A stretch of 64,000 nt of DNA from Streptomyces marokkonensis (GCF_008312835.1 NZ_VSKS01000019.1:62001-126000); one strand, 5' to 3'; positions 1-8,763 are shown, numbered from the stretch's first letter. The notes: generated from the letters alone by a model not told the origin. Translations and numbers: made by a program.

Positions 1-374
1 ACAAGGCCGAGGCGTGGATCAACACCCACGTCCCCGCCGACCAGCGCACCATCGTCCGCGCCGAACCCGACGCCGACCTGCTGAAGTCGCTCGACGAGCG
101 GGCGCGGCAGTCGCTGCGGCTGCTGCTCGACGGGCTCGCGGACAACTGGTCGCTGGACGGGCTCACCCACCTCGTCTACGGCGTGCCCAAGGTCCAGGCC
201 GGCTTCTCGGCCGACGCCACGCCCAAGGAGCTGCCGGCGGAGATCAAGACCGCCCAGCGGTCCTTCTTCGCGCTGCTGTACCACCTGCTGGTGGGACGGG
301 ACACGGGACCGCGGCTGCCCACGCTGCTGCTGGCCGTGGGCCAGGAGCGGGTGCGGGCGCTGCTCGGGGAGTAG
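1..374 (+). CDS. lysS: Lysine--tRNA ligase, class I type, C-terminal part (5' end outside window)
   Basis: This is the last roughly 123 residues of a lysyl-tRNA synthetase, read in frame from base 3 to a TAG stop at 372-374. The reading contains the C-terminal anticodon-binding helical region typical of the class I (archaeal-type) enzyme of Streptomyces, with the stretches LKSLDERARQSLRLLLDGLA and YGVPKVQAGF and the ending RVRALLGE. The enzyme charges tRNA-Lys in the cytoplasm. The catalytic HIGH and KMSKS motifs lie outside the window, so activity cannot be judged. A strong palindromic terminator follows within 10 bases, so this is the end of its transcript. Confidence 0.9.
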   Translation, partial: KAEAWINTHVPADQRTIVRAEPDADLLKSLDERARQSLRLLLDGLADNWSLDGLTHLVYGVPKVQAGFSADATPKELPAEIKTAQRSFFALLYHLLVGRDTGPRLPTLLLAVGQERVRALLGE

Positions 375-383
375 GCCCAGGCC

Positions 384-431
384 GTACGAGAAGGGGGCGC
401 CCGGTGATCACCGGGCGCCCCCTTCTCGTAC
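384..431. terminator. Perfect 48-base palindrome between convergent genes
   Basis: Bases 384-407 and 408-431 are exact reverse complements with no unpaired loop. The core is CCGGTGATCACCGG inside flanking G and C runs. It sits between the lysS stop (374) and the stop of the convergent DUF2637 gene (435), so it can act as a bidirectional intrinsic terminator. It lacks a long T-tract, as is common in Streptomyces. Confidence 0.8.
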
Positions 432-434
432 GCG

Positions 435-1754
435 CTAGGCGATGTGCTCGTCCGTCAGCTCCGCGTTCAGGCGGTTGGAGAACCGGTTCACCATGCGCTT
501 GGCCTCGGCCTCGTCGAGGGCGACACCGTACGTCGCCTCGACGTCGGCGAGGAACCCGCGCGGGGTGGGCGCTCCGTTCCCGCTCTTTATCGACTCACGG
601 AACACCTGGTAGTACGCCTCCTCGTCCGGGCCGGAGGCAGGGGTGCCGCCGCCCTCGCCCAGCTCGCGCGTGCGGCCGCCCGGGACCACGGGAATGGGGA
701 AGCTGCCGGTCTCCTCCGGAGAGGGCTCCGGAAGGGGCGGCTCCTCCTGGTACTCGTCCTGGTACTGCTCGGCGTGCCGCTGTTCCGCGTACCAGCGGGC
801 GTACTCCTCGTCGGGGTCGTAGGTGGGGTCGTAACCGCCGTGGTACTCGACGGTCTGCGGGTCGCGGGCGTGCAGCCACGGATTGCCCGCGGCCTCTTCC
901 CGGTACTCCGGGTTCTGATGGCCCTCGAGTTCAAGCCGCTGGTCGCCGGGAGGCACGGGCGCCGAGCCCGCCCGGGCCCCGGCGGCACGACCGCCCGCAC
1001 CCGTGTCGGCGCGGCCGCCCGCGGGAATCTCCGCGGTCCCGGGCGCCGGGGGGAGCAGCGCGGGCTCTATGCCCGCCGCCGCCAGGCCCGCCGGGGCCGT
1101 GTCGGCCAGGGGGACGCCGTACTTGGCGAGGCGCAGCGGCATCAGGGACTCGACCGGGGCCTTGCGGCGCCAGGCGCGGCCGTAGCGGGAGCGGAGACGG
1201 GCCTGGTACACCAGGCGCTCCTGCTCCAGCTTGATCACCTGCTCGTAGGAACGCAGCTCCCACAGCTTCATCCGCCGCCACAGCAGGAACGTCGGGCCGG
1301 GCGAGAGCAGCCAGCGGGTGAGGCGGACACCCTCCATGTGCTTGTCGGCGGTGATGTCGGCGATCCGCCCGATCGCGTGCCGGGCCGCCTCCACGGAGAC
1401 CACGAACAGCACCGGGATCACGCCGTGCATGCCCACACCGAGCGGATCAGGCCACGCCGCCGCGCCGTTGAAGGCGATCGTCGCCGCCGTCAGCAGCCAC
1501 GCCGTCTGCCGCAGCAGCGGGAACGGGATGCGGATCCAGGTCAGCAGCAGGTCCAGCGCGAGCAGGACACAGATACCGGCGTCGATACCGATCGGAAAGA
1601 CGTAACTGAAGTCACCGAAGCCCTTTTGCAGGGCGAGCTCACGGACAGCCGCGTACGAACCCGCGAAGCCGATCCCGGCGATGACGACCGCACCGGTGAC
1701 GACCACGCCGATGAGAACCCGGTGCATCCGTGTCAGCTGCAGTGGCCCGGCCAC
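435..1754 (-). CDS. DUF2637 domain membrane protein
   Basis: A protein of about 439 residues. The N-terminal part has several hydrophobic helices, starting with MHRVLIGVVVTGAVVIAGI, and matches the DUF2637 family found in actinomycete chromosomes and near plasmid-spread (Spd) genes. A Pro/Glu/Tyr-rich cytoplasmic linker follows, then a conserved C-terminal helical segment of about 60 residues (YQVFRESIKSGNG onward). I chose the GTG at 1754 because GGAGGGGAG precedes it at good spacing; an in-frame ATG at 1727 is the alternative. It is convergent with lysS and transcribed alone. Function is unknown; membrane location is inferred from the helices. Confidence 0.75.
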   Translation of the reverse strand: MAGPLQLTRMHRVLIGVVVTGAVVIAGIGFAGSYAAVRELALQKGFGDFSYVFPIGIDAGICVLLALDLLLTWIRIPFPLLRQTAWLLTAATIAFNGAAAWPDPLGVGMHGVIPVLFVVSVEAARHAIGRIADITADKHMEGVRLTRWLLSPGPTFLLWRRMKLWELRSYEQVIKLEQERLVYQARLRSRYGRAWRRKAPVESLMPLRLAKYGVPLADTAPAGLAAAGIEPALLPPAPGTAEIPAGGRADTGAGGRAAGARAGSAPVPPGDQRLELEGHQNPEYREEAAGNPWLHARDPQTVEYHGGYDPTYDPDEEYARWYAEQRHAEQYQDEYQEEPPLPEPSPEETGSFPIPVVPGGRTRELGEGGGTPASGPDEEAYYQVFRESIKSGNGAPTPRGFLADVEATYGVALDEAEAKRMVNRFSNRLNAELTDEHIA

Positions 1755-1842
1755 CCGTACTCCCCTCCCGATGCGTGTTGTTGCGCGCAACAGAGTGGCA
1801 CATGTGTGCGGGAGACGGGTGGCCGGTTCTGATTCAGAGGGT

Positions 1843-2679
1843 TCAGTCCTTGCCGGAGGACGACTTCGAGGCCGACGGCGACGCCTTGTCCGACGCCTTG
1901 CCCGACGCGGACGCGGACGGCGAACTGTCCGCCGCACCGGCGCTGTTCGCCTCCGTCACCGAGGCCACCGCCTCCTTGGCCGCCTTCTGCGCGTCCTTCA
2001 GCAGGCCGTCGGCGTCCGGCGTCTTGTCACCGGCCAGACCCGCACCGTTGTAGTCGAGGGTGACGACCACGTTCTCGACGCGTGCCACCACCGTCTGCTG
2101 CTTGAAGGTGCCTTCCTTCTTCTTCAGGTCGTAGCGCACCGTCGTCGCCTCGTCACCGGTCCCGGTGAACGGCTCCACCTCGGTGCCCTTAGCGCCCTCC
2201 GCCGACTGGGCGTCCCGCACCTGCTTGTCGTAGTACTCCTTGGCCAGCTTGTCGCCCGGGCCACGGGTGGTGTCCGAATCGAAGCGCAGCAGCGACACGT
2301 TCAGCCAGCGGAACTGCGAACCCTTCACACCGTTGTTGTCGAGGCTGCTCCAGGAGCAGCTGGCACGCGTGGAGAGGTCGTCCGAGCTGCCCTCCTTGCC
2401 GGACTTCGCCTTCGGTGCCAGATCCTCCAGCGTCTTCTTCGACAGCACCCCGCACACCTCGGGGAGCTTCTTGTACGCCGCCGCCTGCACGGTCGGGGAC
2501 GGGCTCGCGGACGTCGACGCAGAGGCGCCGGCGCTCTTGTCCTTGCCGTCGTCGGAGCCGGAGTCCGAGGAGCAGCCGGCGGCGATCAGCATCACCGGGA
2601 CGGCGGCCGCGCAGACAAGGACGCGGGTGAGACGCTTCGCTCGCTGGTCAGCTGGGTCTCGCTGTGCTCGTCGCTGCAT
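1843..2679 (-). CDS. DUF3558-type lipoprotein
   Basis: A 278-residue secreted protein with a basic N-terminus, a hydrophobic segment and the lipobox IAAGC (Cys at about 36), so it should be lipidated and anchored outside the membrane. A Ser/Ala/Pro-rich linker precedes a globular domain with conserved cysteines (LPEVCGVL and RASCSW) typical of the actinobacterial DUF3558 family. The C-terminus is a low-complexity Ser/Ala/Lys tail. The ATG at 2679 is preferred over an ATG five codons upstream because GAAGGA lies just before it. It lies directly downstream of a second lipoprotein of the same family on the same strand, probably an ancient tandem duplication. The ligand is unknown. Confidence 0.75.
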   Translation of the reverse strand: MQRRAQRDPADQRAKRLTRVLVCAAAVPVMLIAAGCSSDSGSDDGKDKSAGASASTSASPSPTVQAAAYKKLPEVCGVLSKKTLEDLAPKAKSGKEGSSDDLSTRASCSWSSLDNNGVKGSQFRWLNVSLLRFDSDTTRGPGDKLAKEYYDKQVRDAQSAEGAKGTEVEPFTGTGDEATTVRYDLKKKEGTFKQQTVVARVENVVVTLDYNGAGLAGDKTPDADGLLKDAQKAAKEAVASVTEANSAGAADSSPSASASGKASDKASPSASKSSSGKD

Positions 2680-2813
2680 GGTTCCTTCACTCATGACGCT
2701 CGTGTTCCCTGCGGTCGGAACGGGGTCCGAGGGGTCACGGTACGCGTTGAGCCACCCGTGCGGTCCTTCTTCACCCGCTTCGGACAGGGGGACGAAGGGG
2801 ACGCGAACGGTGC

Positions 2814-3623
2814 TCAGCCGCTCAGCGAATCGGCCAGCTCGGAAGCCAGTTTCCGTGCCCTGTCCTGCATTTCCTTGCTGTCCGGCACGGCACCGACGGT
2901 CATCGGCTGCTCCGCGTACTCGACGGTCACGATCACATTGGACGTGCGGAACGCCACAGTCACCGTGCGCTGCTGGGCGGTCGAACCGGAGCTGTCCAGC
3001 TCGTCGTCGAGGAACGCCTCGTCGCCCAGATCCTCCAGAAGACGCGGCTGGAGGTCGGTCGGGCCGGCGGAGGGCGAGGCGGAGGACGACGACGCCGAGG
3101 AGGACGGCGTCGAACTCGCTTCCCCGGACGGGCTGATGGAGGGCGTGCCGGACTCCGTGGTCGTCACCGTCGGCTCCGGGAGCCGCGCCGCCGACCGCTT
3201 CGTCGCGAAGAGCTGCCCGGCCCGGGCGTCGTCGCTGACGGCGTTGTCGTAGGAGACGACCCGCTCGAAGTCGACCAGCAGGTGGTCGGTCGCCGCGGCC
3301 GACTCCACCTTCCAACGGCAGCCCACCTTGCGGTCGGTGTCGTAGGTGAGGGTCGCCTCGCCCGCGTACGCCTTCTCGCGCTGCGCCTCGTCGGTCATCT
3401 CCCCGATCCCGGGCAGGAGTTGGTCGAGCGTCGCGCCGTCGACCACGCCGCAGGGTTCCGGGAGCGTGGCGTACCGTCCGGGCTGGGCCGCCTGGGTCGC
3501 CGTACCGGCGCTGCCCGGGTTGGAGTTGTCCGACCGGCCGCCGTCGTCCGGACTGCCGGTGCAGCCGGCCAGCACGGCCGCCAGGAGCGCGGCGACGCCG
3601 GGTACGTACGCCTTCCGCTGCAC
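2814..3623 (-). CDS. DUF3558-type lipoprotein
   Basis: A 269-residue lipoprotein starting at GTG 3623 behind GAGGAG. The signal peptide is short and ends in the lipobox LAGC (Cys 21). The domain after the linker contains LPEPCGVV and VGCRWKV, matching the two-cysteine pattern of the DUF3558 protein just downstream, and a Ser-rich stretch lies around residues 165-190. The two genes share strand and layout and are separated by about 134 bases, so they may form one transcriptional unit. Proteins of this family are common in mycolata and streptomycetes but lack a defined function. Confidence 0.75.
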   Translation of the reverse strand: MQRKAYVPGVAALLAAVLAGCTGSPDDGGRSDNSNPGSAGTATQAAQPGRYATLPEPCGVVDGATLDQLLPGIGEMTDEAQREKAYAGEATLTYDTDRKVGCRWKVESAAATDHLLVDFERVVSYDNAVSDDARAGQLFATKRSAARLPEPTVTTTESGTPSISPSGEASSTPSSSASSSSASPSAGPTDLQPRLLEDLGDEAFLDDELDSSGSTAQQRTVTVAFRTSNVIVTVEYAEQPMTVGAVPDSKEMQDRARKLASELADSLSG

Positions 3624-3839
3624 GGTCGGGCTCCTCTCGACGGTGGACGCGGGACGGTGCCCGCCGGGTCCTCCCAGTGTCCCCGCTGGTTAATCGCTTG
3701 CCGCAGGGGGGCGCTCTTCGCAGACAATGTGTATCGCACGCACTGCCGTGGACGCCGGTCCGTCATCCCTTTTCGTCGACCTTGGCGCCGGTTTTGCACT
3801 TAGAGACTTCTGTTGGTTTTCCGGGGGAATGGGGACGTT

Positions 3840-5033
3840 GTGTCGTACGTGGAAGTGCCCGGCGCGAAGGTGCCGATCCGCATGTGGACGGACCCGGCGA
3901 CGGTGGAGGAGGGCGCCCTCCAGCAACTGCGGAACGTCGCCACCCTGCCGTGGATCAAGGGCCTGGCCGTGATGCCGGACGTGCACTACGGCAAGGGCGC
4001 GACGGTCGGGTCGGTCATCGCGATGCGCGGTGCGGTGTGCCCGGCGGCGGTGGGGGTCGACATCGGCTGCGGGATGTCGGCGGTGAAGACGTCCCTGACG
4101 GCGAACGACCTGCCCGGTGACCTCTCGCGGCTGCGCTCGAAGATCGAGCAGGTCATTCCGGTGGGCCGGGGCATGCACGACGACCCGGTGGACCCCGGCC
4201 GGCTGCACGGTTTCGCGACGGGCGGCTGGGACGACTTCTGGTCCCGGTTCGGCGGGGTGGCGGACGCGGTCAAGTTCCGCGAGGAACGCGCCACGAAGCA
4301 GATGGGGACGCTCGGCGGAGGGAATCACTACATCGAACTTTTGTTCGATAGTGCCGGATCTGTGTGGCTCACCCTGCATTCCGGTTCCCGGAACATCGGC
4401 AAGGAGCTCGCCGAGCATCACATCGGCATCGCGCAGAAGCTCCCGCACAACCAGAACCTGGTCGACCGCGACCTCGCCGTCTTCGTGGCGGACACCCCGC
4501 AGATGGCGGCGTACCGCAACGACCTGTTCTGGGCGCAGGAGTACGCGAAGTACAACCGCTCGATCATGATGGCGCTCCTGAAGGACGTGATCCGCAAGGA
4601 GTTCAAGAAGGCCGGACCCACCTTTGAGCCGGAGATCTCCTGCCACCACAACTACGTGGCGGAGGAGCGGTACGAGGGCATGGATCTGCTCGTGACCCGC
4701 AAGGGAGCCATCCGCGCGGGTGCCGGTGAGTACGGGATCATCCCGGGGTCCATGGGTACCAGCTCGTACATCGTCAAGGGGCTCGGTAGCGAGAAGGCGT
4801 TCAACTCGGCTTCCCACGGGGCGGGTCGGCGGATGAGCCGGAACGCGGCGAAGCGGCGGTTCACCGTGCGGGACCTGGAGCAGCAGACGAGTGGAGTGGA
4901 GTGCCGGAAGGACTCCGGTGTACTGGACGAGATTCCGGGCGCGTACAAGAACATCGACCAGGTGATGGAGCAGCAGCGTGATCTCGTCGAGGTCGTGGCG
5001 AAGCTGAAGCAGTTCGTGTGCGTGAAGGGTTGA
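3840..5033 (+). CDS. rtcB: RtcB-type RNA ligase
   Basis: A 397-residue RtcB family protein, close to the usual length of the short bacterial form. RtcB joins 2',3'-cyclic phosphate (or 3'-phosphate) and 5'-hydroxyl RNA ends using GTP and Mn2+. Visible motifs are PDVHYGKG, VGVDIGCGM (metal-binding Cys about 77), GGGNHYIE, and SHGAGRRMSR near the guanylated histidine. No intein interrupts these motifs. The GTG at 3840 is preferred because GGGGA precedes it; an in-frame TTG at 3813 would add nine residues. No archease or RtcA partner is visible nearby. It ends in a strong hairpin terminator, and a broken homing endonuclease gene follows on the opposite strand. Confidence 0.93.
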   Translation: MSYVEVPGAKVPIRMWTDPATVEEGALQQLRNVATLPWIKGLAVMPDVHYGKGATVGSVIAMRGAVCPAAVGVDIGCGMSAVKTSLTANDLPGDLSRLRSKIEQVIPVGRGMHDDPVDPGRLHGFATGGWDDFWSRFGGVADAVKFREERATKQMGTLGGGNHYIELLFDSAGSVWLTLHSGSRNIGKELAEHHIGIAQKLPHNQNLVDRDLAVFVADTPQMAAYRNDLFWAQEYAKYNRSIMMALLKDVIRKEFKKAGPTFEPEISCHHNYVAEERYEGMDLLVTRKGAIRAGAGEYGIIPGSMGTSSYIVKGLGSEKAFNSASHGAGRRMSRNAAKRRFTVRDLEQQTSGVECRKDSGVLDEIPGAYKNIDQVMEQQRDLVEVVAKLKQFVCVKG

Positions 5034-5035
5034 AG

Positions 5036-5064
5036 CGCGGGGCCCTGAGACCCAGGGCCCCGCG
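5036..5064 (+). terminator. rtcB terminator
   Basis: A perfect 12-bp stem (5036-5047 with 5053-5064) around a five-base loop lies three bases after the rtcB stop codon. The stem is nearly all G and C. It also lies just past the end of the convergent endonuclease reading frame and may serve both. Confidence 0.8.
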
Positions 5065-5069
5065 GTCGA

Positions 5070-5916
5070 TCATTGACTCGTTGTGCTCGGCGCCGAACCG
5101 TTTCGTAGGCGCCACCGGCGGATGAGGCAACTTTTCTCCGTGCGGCCAAGCACCGAGGCGGCGTCCGTGTCGCTGTTCAGGCGCAGCAAGACACGGTCCT
5201 CTTCTTCTGTCCAGCGCTTGCGCTGGGGGGCGATCCTCATGTCGGCCGGCCTGACCCAATCGCTCAGCGCACTGGCAGCGGCCTGCTTGCGCGCCAGGGA
5301 CAGCGATCCGGGGTAGTACAGGTCTGCGGCCAGCATCTGGCCGTTTTCCTTTGTGTAGAGGATGTTGTAGATGCCGTCGCGGCGTGTTGCGCTTTAGGGT
5401 GCGCTCCGTCCCCGTGAGCCGCTGCGCGTACGAACAGATGTAAGCGCCGATTGCTTCACTCGAGGTTGTCACGGAGACGAAGGGAAATCCCACTTTCGTG
5501 ATGCCCACGGAGCCGTCCGCGTCGATCAATCCACGCACGTGGTCGCGCGCGGAGAAAGGCTCCCGCGGCGGTTCGATGGTCTGGGACTTCCGCCCGTAGG
5601 GGAGAACCAGTTCGTTGATCTGGCTTCTGGCGGCCAGGGCGCACAAGGTCCAGGTGGCCGAGGTGTGTGTCTCGGCGAAGTTTGTCGACCGCGTACGCTC
5701 TGTGACACTGCTGTAGTACGGGGTCAGCCGTTGAAACTCGCGCAGGATCTCGACGTCGCGGACATTGATCTCGACGGTCAGGCGCCCTTTGCGGCCAGGC
5801 CCTCTTTCCAGGTGACCGTCCGCCTGTAAGAACCCGAACATATACGCGTACTCGGGAACCATGAGGTCCATGAAGCGGTGAGCGGTAGGCTCGCATGCAG
5901 CCATGAGGAAGCTCAT
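5070..5916 (-). pseudogene. LAGLIDADG homing endonuclease with Myb-like C-terminus, frameshifted
   Basis: The first frame (5916 to about 5383) starts at an ATG behind AAAAGGCAGG. It encodes two LAGLIDADG motifs, YMFGFLQADG and VRGLIDADG, around a conserved core, which is the hallmark of a monomeric DNA endonuclease. At about 5382 one extra base moves the frame. The second frame (to the stop at 5070) carries the expected continuation RDGIYNILYTKENG and then a Myb/SANT-like DNA-binding helix segment beginning RKRWTEEEDRVLL. Removing one C in the coding strand joins the two into one protein of about 280 residues. It is either a recent pseudogene, a sequencing error or a recoded gene. No intein or intron host sequence surrounds it. 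Confidence 0.8.
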
Positions 5917-5973
5917 CCTGCCTTTTCGGTCAGGCCCTCGGGCGGGACCGGCATCCCGGACGAGGGCCGTCAT

Positions 5974-6381
5974 GTCTGACGTGGTGACGCGAGCCTAGGT
6001 CGGGTGTTCATCTCCCGGCCGTGCGATCGATGTCTTTCACCCCTGTGAGTTACTGCAGTTGATGGCGAATCGTTCCGAGATGGCTGGTGCGCGAGTCAGT
6101 GGGCAGGAAAGCCCCAGCCGCCGGGATGGAGGGGCACAGCTCGGAATGAGCGCCGATGCGCTCACAGTTGACCGTGTCGCCGTCGGCTTGCAGCAGGTAG
6201 GGGCCGGTGTTCCCATAGGGCGGGCAAGGCGCGTCTCCGGTCACCTGGCCGCTCGGCTTCTGATGGGCGGCGTAGCGCAGTGCGGACGAGCTCTGGCACG
6301 GCTCAGGCCGCGGTGCCGCCGAAGTCTCGGGTCTGTGCAGCGCGCAGCCCGGGTATCGCGCGATCCGTTTTCCGGTTCGTG
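5974..6381. other. Gene-poor interval upstream of the endonuclease remnant
   Basis: About 400 bases without a credible gene. A 64-codon frame on the minus strand (6050-6244) has no ribosome binding site and no recognisable motif. The segment around 6265-6340 has short paired stretches but does not fold as a canonical tRNA. The interval probably holds the endonuclease promoter and decayed sequence. Confidence 0.4.
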
Positions 6382-6519
6382 CTACTTCGCGTGGGTCACC
6401 GCGTAGATCATGACGAAGGCCACGATGTGGATGCCGAAGAGGAAGTAGGCGAGGTAGTACCAGACGTAGCGTTCGCGCTTCTTCTCCAGGGCCAGGCGGC
6501 GCTGTTCGGCGTCGGGCAT
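6382..6519 (-). CDS. Small DUF6126-like membrane protein
   Basis: A 45-residue protein with a charged N-terminal helix (EQRRLALEKKRERY) and one strongly hydrophobic segment with aromatic residues (WYYLAYFLFGIHIVAFVMIY), so a single-pass membrane protein. The composition fits the small actinobacterial family DUF6126. Its ATG overlaps the stop of the upstream SDR gene by ATGA, so the two are translationally coupled. Function is unknown. Confidence 0.7.
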   Translation of the reverse strand: MPDAEQRRLALEKKRERYVWYYLAYFLFGIHIVAFVMIYAVTHAK

Positions 6520-7295
6520 CAGGGCTCCCGGTGGACCTTGGTGTTGGACGCCTGGGCGCGCGGGCGGACGACCAGCAGGTCGATGTTGACGTGGGGCGGG
6601 CGGGTCACCGCCCAGGTGATGGTGTCGGCCACGTCGTCCGCGGTGAGGGGCTCGGCGACGCCCTGGTAGACCCTGGCGGCCTTCTCCGTGTCGCCGCCGA
6701 AGCGGGTGAGGGCGAACTCCTCCGTCCTGACCATGCCGGGCGCGATCTCGATGACGCGCACCGGACGGCCGACGATCTCCAGGCGCAGGGTCTCGGCGAG
6801 GACGTGGGCGCCGTGCTTGGCGGCGACGTAGCCCGCGCCGCCCTCGTAGGTGGCGTGGCCGGCGGTGGAGGAGACGATGACGACCGTGCCGTCGCCGCTC
6901 GCGTCCAGCTTGGGGAGCAGGGCCTGGGTGAGGTGGAGGGTGCCGAGGACGTTGGTCTCGTACATGGTGCGCCAGTGGTCCGGGTCGCTGGTGGCGACCG
7001 GGTCCGCGCCGAGTGCGCCGCCCGCGTTGTTGACGAGGACGCCGACGGTCCTGAAGGCGGTGGCGAACTCGTCGACGGCGGCGCGGTCGGTGACGTCGAG
7101 GGGGTAGGCCGTGGCGGCGTGGCCGGCGGCGGTGAGCTCCTCGGCGAGCGCCTCGATGCGGTCCTTGCGCCGTGCGGTGAGGACGACGCGGTATCCGGCC
7201 TCGGCGAGCCGGCGTGCCGTGGCGGCCCCGATTCCGCTGCTCGCGCCCGTGACGACGGCGATGCGGGACGCGGCGGGCGGTGCGGCGGTGGCCAT
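6519..7295 (-). CDS. SDR family NAD(P)-dependent oxidoreductase
   Basis: A 258-residue classical short-chain dehydrogenase. The cofactor motif TGASSGIG is at about residues 16-23, NNAGG near residue 90, and the catalytic Ser-Tyr-Lys arrangement lies in SSTAGHATYEGGAGYVAAKH. The arginine pair in LTARRKDR after strand 2 favours NADPH. The C-terminal WAVTRPPHVNIDLLVVRPR is typical of the YdfG-like 3-hydroxy acid or serine dehydrogenase subgroup. The substrate cannot be assigned from sequence. It is followed by the overlapping small membrane protein gene. Confidence 0.87.
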   Translation of the reverse strand: MATAAPPAASRIAVVTGASSGIGAATARRLAEAGYRVVLTARRKDRIEALAEELTAAGHAATAYPLDVTDRAAVDEFATAFRTVGVLVNNAGGALGADPVATSDPDHWRTMYETNVLGTLHLTQALLPKLDASGDGTVVIVSSTAGHATYEGGAGYVAAKHGAHVLAETLRLEIVGRPVRVIEIAPGMVRTEEFALTRFGGDTEKAARVYQGVAEPLTADDVADTITWAVTRPPHVNIDLLVVRPRAQASNTKVHREP

Positions 7296-7394
7296 GGGCT
7301 GCTCCTCGGCGATCGGGGCGGATCGGGCACGACGCGCACTCCCCGCCGTGCCCGGTCAGCATAAGCGGGGGCCGATGGGGTGACGGCGGGGGCG

Positions 7395-7730
7395 TCAGCC
7401 GTTGCGCGGGGCCCACATGATCACGGCCATTCCGGCGAGGCAGACCAGGGCGCCGGTGATGTCCCAGCGGTCCGGGCGGTAGCCGTCGGCGACCACGCCC
7501 CACAGGATCGAGCCGGCGACGAAGATGCCGCCGTACGCGGCGAGGACGCGGCCGAAGTGGGCGTCGGGCTGGAAGGTGGCGACGAAGCCGTAGGCGCCGA
7601 GGGCGAGGACGCCGCCGGCCGCCCACATCCAGCCGCGGTGTTCGCGCACGCCCTGCCAGACCAGCCAGGCGCCGCCGATCTCGAGGAGCGCGGCGAGGAC
7701 GAACAGGGCGGCGGAGCGGGCGATCAGCAT
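7395..7730 (-). CDS. ynfA: YnfA family (UPF0060) membrane protein
   Basis: A 111-residue protein with four hydrophobic helices, the length and pattern of YnfA, a relative of small multidrug resistance transporters. The family signature [20 protein letters not shown] is present in the third helix region. YnfA proteins are reported to act as small efflux pumps, but substrate and activity here are inferred only. It is divergent from the MarR gene starting at 7826, which makes local regulation by that repressor plausible. Confidence 0.88.
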   Translation of the reverse strand: MLIARSAALFVLAALLEIGGAWLVWQGVREHRGWMWAAGGVLALGAYGFVATFQPDAHFGRVLAAYGGIFVAGSILWGVVADGYRPDRWDITGALVCLAGMAVIMWAPRNG

Positions 7731-7825
7731 GCGTGCAGCTTCGCATCCGGGTACGTCACCTGATGGACGGCGCCTGGCACGGGCCGTGGGTGGGATACAT
7801 CCGCAGGAGCGGAGAGGAGCTGCGC

Positions 7826-8308
7826 ATGCCGGAGACCGTGCGGGCAGGGCTGCTGGCGGAGCTGGCCGTGGTGTCCCGGCGCTACATGGCGGCCCACGCC
7901 CTGTTCAACCAGGCGCTCTCCGACCACCTGGGTCTGCACCCCACCGATCTGCAGTGCCTGAACCTGCTGACGCTGGAGGGCGGCCCGGTGACCACGGGCC
8001 GGGTCGCGGAGCTGACGGGGCTGACGACCGGCTCGGCGACGCGGCTGGTGGACCGGCTGGAGCGGGCGGGGTACGTGGTGCGGGAGCGGGACGCGGGGGA
8101 CCGGCGGCTGGTGCTGGTGGCGGTGGTGCCGGAGCGGGCCGAGGAGTTCGGGCGGGTGTGGGAGCGCCTCGGCGGCGGCTGGTTCGCGCTCTTCGACGAC
8201 CTGGACGACTCCGGGCTGGCCCTGTTCATCGACCACATGAGGCGCACGACGGAGTTCAGCGCGGAGCAGGCGGCCCGGCTGCGGTCGGGGGAGGTCCCGG
8301 AGGGTTAG
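7826..8308 (+). CDS. MarR family transcriptional regulator
   Basis: A 160-residue MarR-type winged-helix repressor. The recognition helix region reads [20 protein letters not shown] and the wing [14 protein letters not shown], both canonical. I set the start at ATG 7826, behind GGAGAGGAG, rather than the ATG at 7733 that would add 31 unsupported residues and run into the ynfA promoter. The gene is divergent from ynfA and convergent with an HxlR gene, overlapping it by four bases at the stops. The ligand is not predictable. Confidence 0.87.
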   Translation: MPETVRAGLLAELAVVSRRYMAAHALFNQALSDHLGLHPTDLQCLNLLTLEGGPVTTGRVAELTGLTTGSATRLVDRLERAGYVVRERDAGDRRLVLVAVVPERAEEFGRVWERLGGGWFALFDDLDDSGLALFIDHMRRTTEFSAEQAARLRSGEVPEG

Positions 8309-8706
8309 GCGGTCTCGGCGTCGTGGGCTTCCCGGGCCCGGTGCACCTCGTCGAAGTGGGTCTCCGCCCAGTCCTTCACGGCGCTGAGGAGCCCGCTGAG
8401 GCTGGCGCCGAGCGGGGTGAGTTCGTAGTCGACGCGGACGGGGACGGACGGGGTCACCGTGCGGGTGAGGAGGCCGTCGCGTTCCAGTGAGCGCAGGGTC
8501 TGGGTGAGCATCTTGGGGCTGACGCCGGCGATCTTGCGGCCGAGGTCGCTGTAGCGCATGGGGCCGGCGGCGAGGGCGCTGACGACCAGGCCGACCCACT
8601 TGTCGCTGATGCGGTCCAGGAGCTGGTTGGTGGGGCAGTTCTTGAGGAACGCGTCGTACTCGACGCGTGCCTGTTCGCGCCGCTGGGCCGCCGTCGTGGT
8701 CGCCAT
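8305..8706 (-). CDS. HxlR family redox-type regulator (QorR/YodB-like)
   Basis: A 133-residue HxlR (DUF24) winged-helix protein. The conserved N-terminal cysteine (Cys 24 in LKNCPTNQLLDRISDKW) is the thiol that senses quinones and disulfide stress in YodB and QorR. The HTH region includes GVSPKMLTQTLRSLERDGLL. It is divergent from a quinone/zinc-type oxidoreductase gene at 8830, the arrangement seen for QorR and qor2 in corynebacteria, so it probably represses both genes until its cysteine is oxidised. The regulatory claim is inference from family and context. Confidence 0.87.
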   Translation of the reverse strand: MATTTAAQRREQARVEYDAFLKNCPTNQLLDRISDKWVGLVVSALAAGPMRYSDLGRKIAGVSPKMLTQTLRSLERDGLLTRTVTPSVPVRVDYELTPLGASLSGLLSAVKDWAETHFDEVHRAREAHDAETA

Positions 8707-8738
8707 GGCTCACCTCCGGGAGACAAACGCACTCTCAG

Positions 8739-8763
8739 GTAACTACTTACTGATCGATAGTAG
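8739..8763. promoter_or_regulatory. Candidate HxlR operator
   Basis: The divergent intergenic region contains GTAACTACTTAC (8739-8750), with arms GTAA and TTAC, and a partly overlapping pair CTACT (8743-8747) and AGTAG (8759-8763). Inverted GTAA/TTAC elements with short spacers are typical for HxlR-family repressors. It lies between the two start codons, so it could control both. Confidence 0.45.

Noticed and set aside
3840-5033. Intein in rtcB
   Set aside because: All RtcB motifs run uninterrupted; the endonuclease is outside the gene on the other strand.
6050-6244. 64-codon minus-strand frame
   Set aside because: No ribosome site, no recognisable motif and no coding-like third-position bias.
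6265-6345. tRNA-like segment
   Set aside because: The text GGGCGGCGTAGCGCAG resembles a tRNA start, but no D-arm, anticodon arm and T-arm can be aligned in order.
7733-7825. N-terminal extension of the MarR protein
   Set aside because: The ribosome site is before ATG 7826, and the extra residues have no MarR similarity.
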